64,000 bases of DNA from Ruegeria atlantica (lineage in GTDB: Bacteria; Pseudomonadota; Alphaproteobacteria; Rhodobacterales; Rhodobacteraceae), in NCBI RefSeq assembly GCF_001458195.1, contig NZ_CYPU01000031.1, positions 1-64,000 of the forward strand, given 5' to 3'. The number at the start of each line of letters is the position of its first letter. Positions within the stretch are counted from its first letter, which is position 1. The position numbers and the translations under genes were made by a program. Below, piece by piece: positions 61,909 to 64,000 of the stretch. Under the pieces are notes generated by a model. The model ran no database searches. It saw only the letters and a program-made list of their open reading frames with translations, and was not told the origin of the DNA.

Positions 61909-63078
61909 CTACCCGTCTTCCGGAGGATAGATCGCAACGCCGGTTAGCGTCTGGTTCACATGGATCGAATTGAATTGCTCGCCATAGGTCGAAAACCCGA
62001 CGACATGGTTCTCGGCCAGCAGGCGCGAAATCTCGCCCGTCTTTTGCTTTTCCTGTGCTTCCAGTCGACGCAAGATGCAATCGCAGCCCAAGATCGTGTC
62101 CGGATGGGTGGTCTGTGTCAGCGCGGCGATTTCTTCCTCGAGATGCGAAACCATGTCGCGAGGTTCGGCCAGCGTCAGCACCAGCCCCTCATCAATCGCG
62201 GAAAAGAACACAAGGTCACCATTGCCCGCGACGCGCTGAATGGCCCGCACATGATGCTGGCCGCCGATCTGCACAACCAGCGGGTGGGCCGCGAAGGTAA
62301 AGGTCGTCAGTTGTTCAGGGTCTTTTCCAAGTAGACGGGCATATTCGCGCGCCGCTGGCTCGGCGTTGATTTCCTGCACGATACGGTTTGCCGGATCGGC
62401 CTTGGTGACAACCATACGCCGCGCCGTTGGCACCAGGTGATCCGTCTTGAACACTTTGATCGGGCAGCGCGTGCGAACCTGCGTCAGGATCGCCGCGTTC
62501 TGCTTGGCCTGACCGTCCATCAACACATAGGTCGCGCCGAAACGGGTTCCGTCCCCTGCGGACCCGCCGAACAAGGGCACCGGCCCCAGTCCAACGGCGA
62601 GTTCAGACGTCAGCGCATCCTCTTTCGTCGACAACCCGTCGATCATCAAAAAGGAAAACTCGTGTTTCCAATCCGGTGCGGACGCCGCCATTTCGTTACG
62701 GTTGCGGATCATCTGGTCGATTATGCCCTGCGCCGAGAAATTCCCAAGATCGGGCACCAACAGAGTGCGCACCTCGAAATGCGAAGACGGTAATCCGATG
62801 GCGACAATCTGATCTTCGCCATAGCCGCAATCTGCAAGCTCGCCCGCTGTGGTGCATCCGATTACAGGCGTTGGCGCAAAGGCATCGACTGCCTCGGAAA
62901 TAACCGCCGCCGCATCCGCGCCGGAGCTTACGAACAGAATAACCAAGGACAAAAGATCATTGCCGAAGGATCCGGCGAGTTTTTCAATCGCCTGATCCGT
63001 GTCGCGATGTACAAAGCCCGTTTTGACGATACCTGGCGTACGGGCAGCAGCTGTCGCCCACCCGACTGCTTGGTTCAT
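61909..63078 (-). CDS. FIST-domain sensor protein (NosP-like)
   Basis: The 389-residue protein starts at ATG 63078 with GGAGGG four bases upstream. FIST N-domain motifs: LVILFVSSGAD and TPVIGCTTAGELADCGYGEDQIVAI (about 60-90); FIST C-domain: SFLMIDGLSTKEDALTSELAVGLGPVPLFGGSAGDG (about 140-175) and ILGCDCILRRLE near 345. FIST proteins named NosP bind heme and nitric oxide and control a partner histidine kinase. The heme-ligand histidine cannot be confirmed here, so NO sensing is by family and context only. It lies between the response regulator and the kinase. Confidence 0.88.
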   Translation of the reverse strand: MNQAVGWATAAARTPGIVKTGFVHRDTDQAIEKLAGSFGNDLLSLVILFVSSGADAAAVISEAVDAFAPTPVIGCTTAGELADCGYGEDQIVAIGLPSSHFEVRTLLVPDLGNFSAQGIIDQMIRNRNEMAASAPDWKHEFSFLMIDGLSTKEDALTSELAVGLGPVPLFGGSAGDGTRFGATYVLMDGQAKQNAAILTQVRTRCPIKVFKTDHLVPTARRMVVTKADPANRIVQEINAEPAAREYARLLGKDPEQLTTFTFAAHPLVVQIGGQHHVRAIQRVAGNGDLVFFSAIDEGLVLTLAEPRDMVSHLEEEIAALTQTTHPDTILGCDCILRRLEAQEKQKTGEISRLLAENHVVGFSTYGEQFNSIHVNQTLTGVAIYPPEDG

Positions 63079-63129
63079 CCTGCCCTCCTCCCTGAAGCGC
63101 AACTTTCTCATATGATATGGCGCGAGGGC

Positions 63130-63807
63130 TTATTCTTGCAAGACGCTGGCAAGAGAAGCCTTCTTGGCAAGCAGCACGGCCTGCGTACGGCTTTGCACGC
63201 CGAGTTTACGCATGATTGCAGTTACATGCGCCTTGACTGTGGTCTCGGCAATGGACAGATCAAACGCGATCTGCTTGTTCAGTTTGCCTTCACAGATAAG
63301 CTGCAGAATGCGCGATTGCTGATTGGTTAAAGTGGCAAGCCGATTGGCGGCGTCGCTGTGTTCGGTATCCGCATCGTCGTCAATCAGCGCAAAACCGTCT
63401 GGCACGAAGACGTCCCCGGAATGAACTGTCTCGAAAGCTGTACGAAACACGTCTCGCTGGCTGTGCTTGGGGACATAGCCTGAGGCACCCGCACGGATCA
63501 CCTGACTGATCACGCGGTTCTCTGAAATCGACGACACCACGATGACCGGTGCATCGGTGGCCGCTTTGACGCGCACCAAACCTTCAAGCCCGTCCACATC
63601 CGGCAGGTTGAGGTCCAGTATAACCGCATCTGGTCGCACCCCACCGTCAATCAGAGCAATCGCGTTTTCCAATCGATCTGCGGTGTGGATTTCACCGATA
63701 CGAGTGACACTTTGCAGCGTCATCGACAAAGCATCACAAAACAATGGATGGTCATCGACGATCAGGACTTTGTCAAAATCAATCTGTCCGGCGGTTTTTG
63801 CAAACAT
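63130..63807 (-). CDS. LuxR/NarL-type response regulator
   Basis: The 225-residue protein has a receiver domain with phosphoacceptor D65 in AVILDLNLPD, acidic pair VDDH at residues 18-20, and a NarL-type helix-turn-helix at the end (QQSRILQLICEGKLNKQIAFDLSIAETTVKAHVTAIMRKLGV). It should bind DNA when phosphorylated by the kinase encoded two genes downstream. The start ATG 63807 is preferred; a longer frame to 63825 is possible. It is first in the operon, 51 bases before the FIST gene. Confidence 0.92.
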   Translation of the reverse strand: MFAKTAGQIDFDKVLIVDDHPLFCDALSMTLQSVTRIGEIHTADRLENAIALIDGGVRPDAVILDLNLPDVDGLEGLVRVKAATDAPVIVVSSISENRVISQVIRAGASGYVPKHSQRDVFRTAFETVHSGDVFVPDGFALIDDDADTEHSDAANRLATLTNQQSRILQLICEGKLNKQIAFDLSIAETTVKAHVTAIMRKLGVQSRTQAVLLAKKASLASVLQE

Positions 63808-64000
63808 GAAACTTGGCCTTCGCAATCTGGTTGTCCCAACCCTAGCAACCGTCGGGTGCCGCGCCTACTGGCGAAACGTCGTATAGCCGGAACCAAAGTT
63901 TGGCTATGCCTCCGGGCTTTGGGGCAAAATCGATTGACGTAAGATCGCTGTCACTTTGGCTCCGATCTGGGGGGCTTCACTTTCTCTGGGGCCAGCGATG
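63808..64000. promoter_or_regulatory. Upstream region of the FIST two-component operon
   Basis: The last 193 bases contain no gene I can support; frames there are shadows without ribosome sites. The region should contain the promoter of the minus-strand operon. I could not fix its -35 and -10 elements. Any plus-strand gene would have to start beyond the window. Confidence 0.45.

Noticed and set aside
1-64000. CRISPR arrays, prophage or plasmid replication genes
   Set aside because: No regularly spaced direct repeats, no phage structural genes and no plasmid replication genes were seen anywhere in the window.

Overview
The window looks like chromosomal DNA from an alphaproteobacterium of the Rhodobacteraceae, most likely the marine roseobacter group. 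The evidence is the gene content and order (nrdR-ribD ... ribE-ribB-ribH-nusB, dnaG-rpoD, hom-glpX-recJ), a histidine tRNA with A73 and no encoded G-1, an alphaproteobacterial LexA box (GAAC-N7-GAAC) before mmcB, and protein families typical of that group. No identity was computed; this placement rests on recognising families and gene order.

Layout. 1-2,100: a broken IS3-family element, a small AT-rich secreted-protein gene, a gene-free stretch rich in inverted repeats, and tRNA-His. 2,100-5,700: GNAT acetyltransferase, a small acidic protein, SOS-type mmcB divergent from an arsR-SRPBCC pair with a striking operator, a small membrane protein and a LuxR-type regulator without a synthase. 5,700-14,900: riboflavin genes and nusB/nrdR on the minus strand, split by a three-gene plus-strand capsule export block (kpsS, an OPX lipoprotein, kpsC). 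14,900-24,400: YjbQ, small secreted and thiol proteins, an AraC regulator, rpoD, dnaG and glutamate dehydrogenase. 24,400-30,100: a three-gene Tad/TadE-like cassette with a von Willebrand protein, then pirin and a TetR gene with a clear operator. 30,200-34,700: hom, glpX, recJ and two identical tRNA-Glu genes. 34,700-42,100: a complete-looking seven-gene V/A-type ATPase operon in the order B-D-I-K-E-DUF2764-A. 42,200-48,000: a MATE transporter and a DUF3604/parvulin/HupE-like trio. 48,000-54,900: a large cyclase-ATPase-TPR regulator, a serine hydrolase, and a membrane coiled-coil protein paired with a ClpP-like periplasmic protein. 55,000-59,700: TetR divergent from a flavin monooxygenase/BASS transporter/two-dehydrogenase operon. 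59,700-63,800: a FIST-domain sensor, hybrid histidine kinase and LuxR-type response regulator operon resembling NosP/NahK nitric-oxide signalling.

How the parts fit. Most of the window is a housekeeping backbone (riboflavin synthesis, replication and transcription initiation, amino acid and carbon metabolism). Accessory modules sit between backbone blocks: capsule export, Tad-like surface proteins, the V/A-ATPase beside tRNA-Glu, the DUF3604 trio, the monooxygenase operon and the FIST two-component operon. The best candidates for under-described biology are the DUF3604-parvulin-HupE trio, the protease/coiled-coil pair, the permuted V/A-ATPase operon, the structured stretch at 1,421-1,587 and the monooxygenase operon. 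No CRISPR array, phage or plasmid replication genes were seen.
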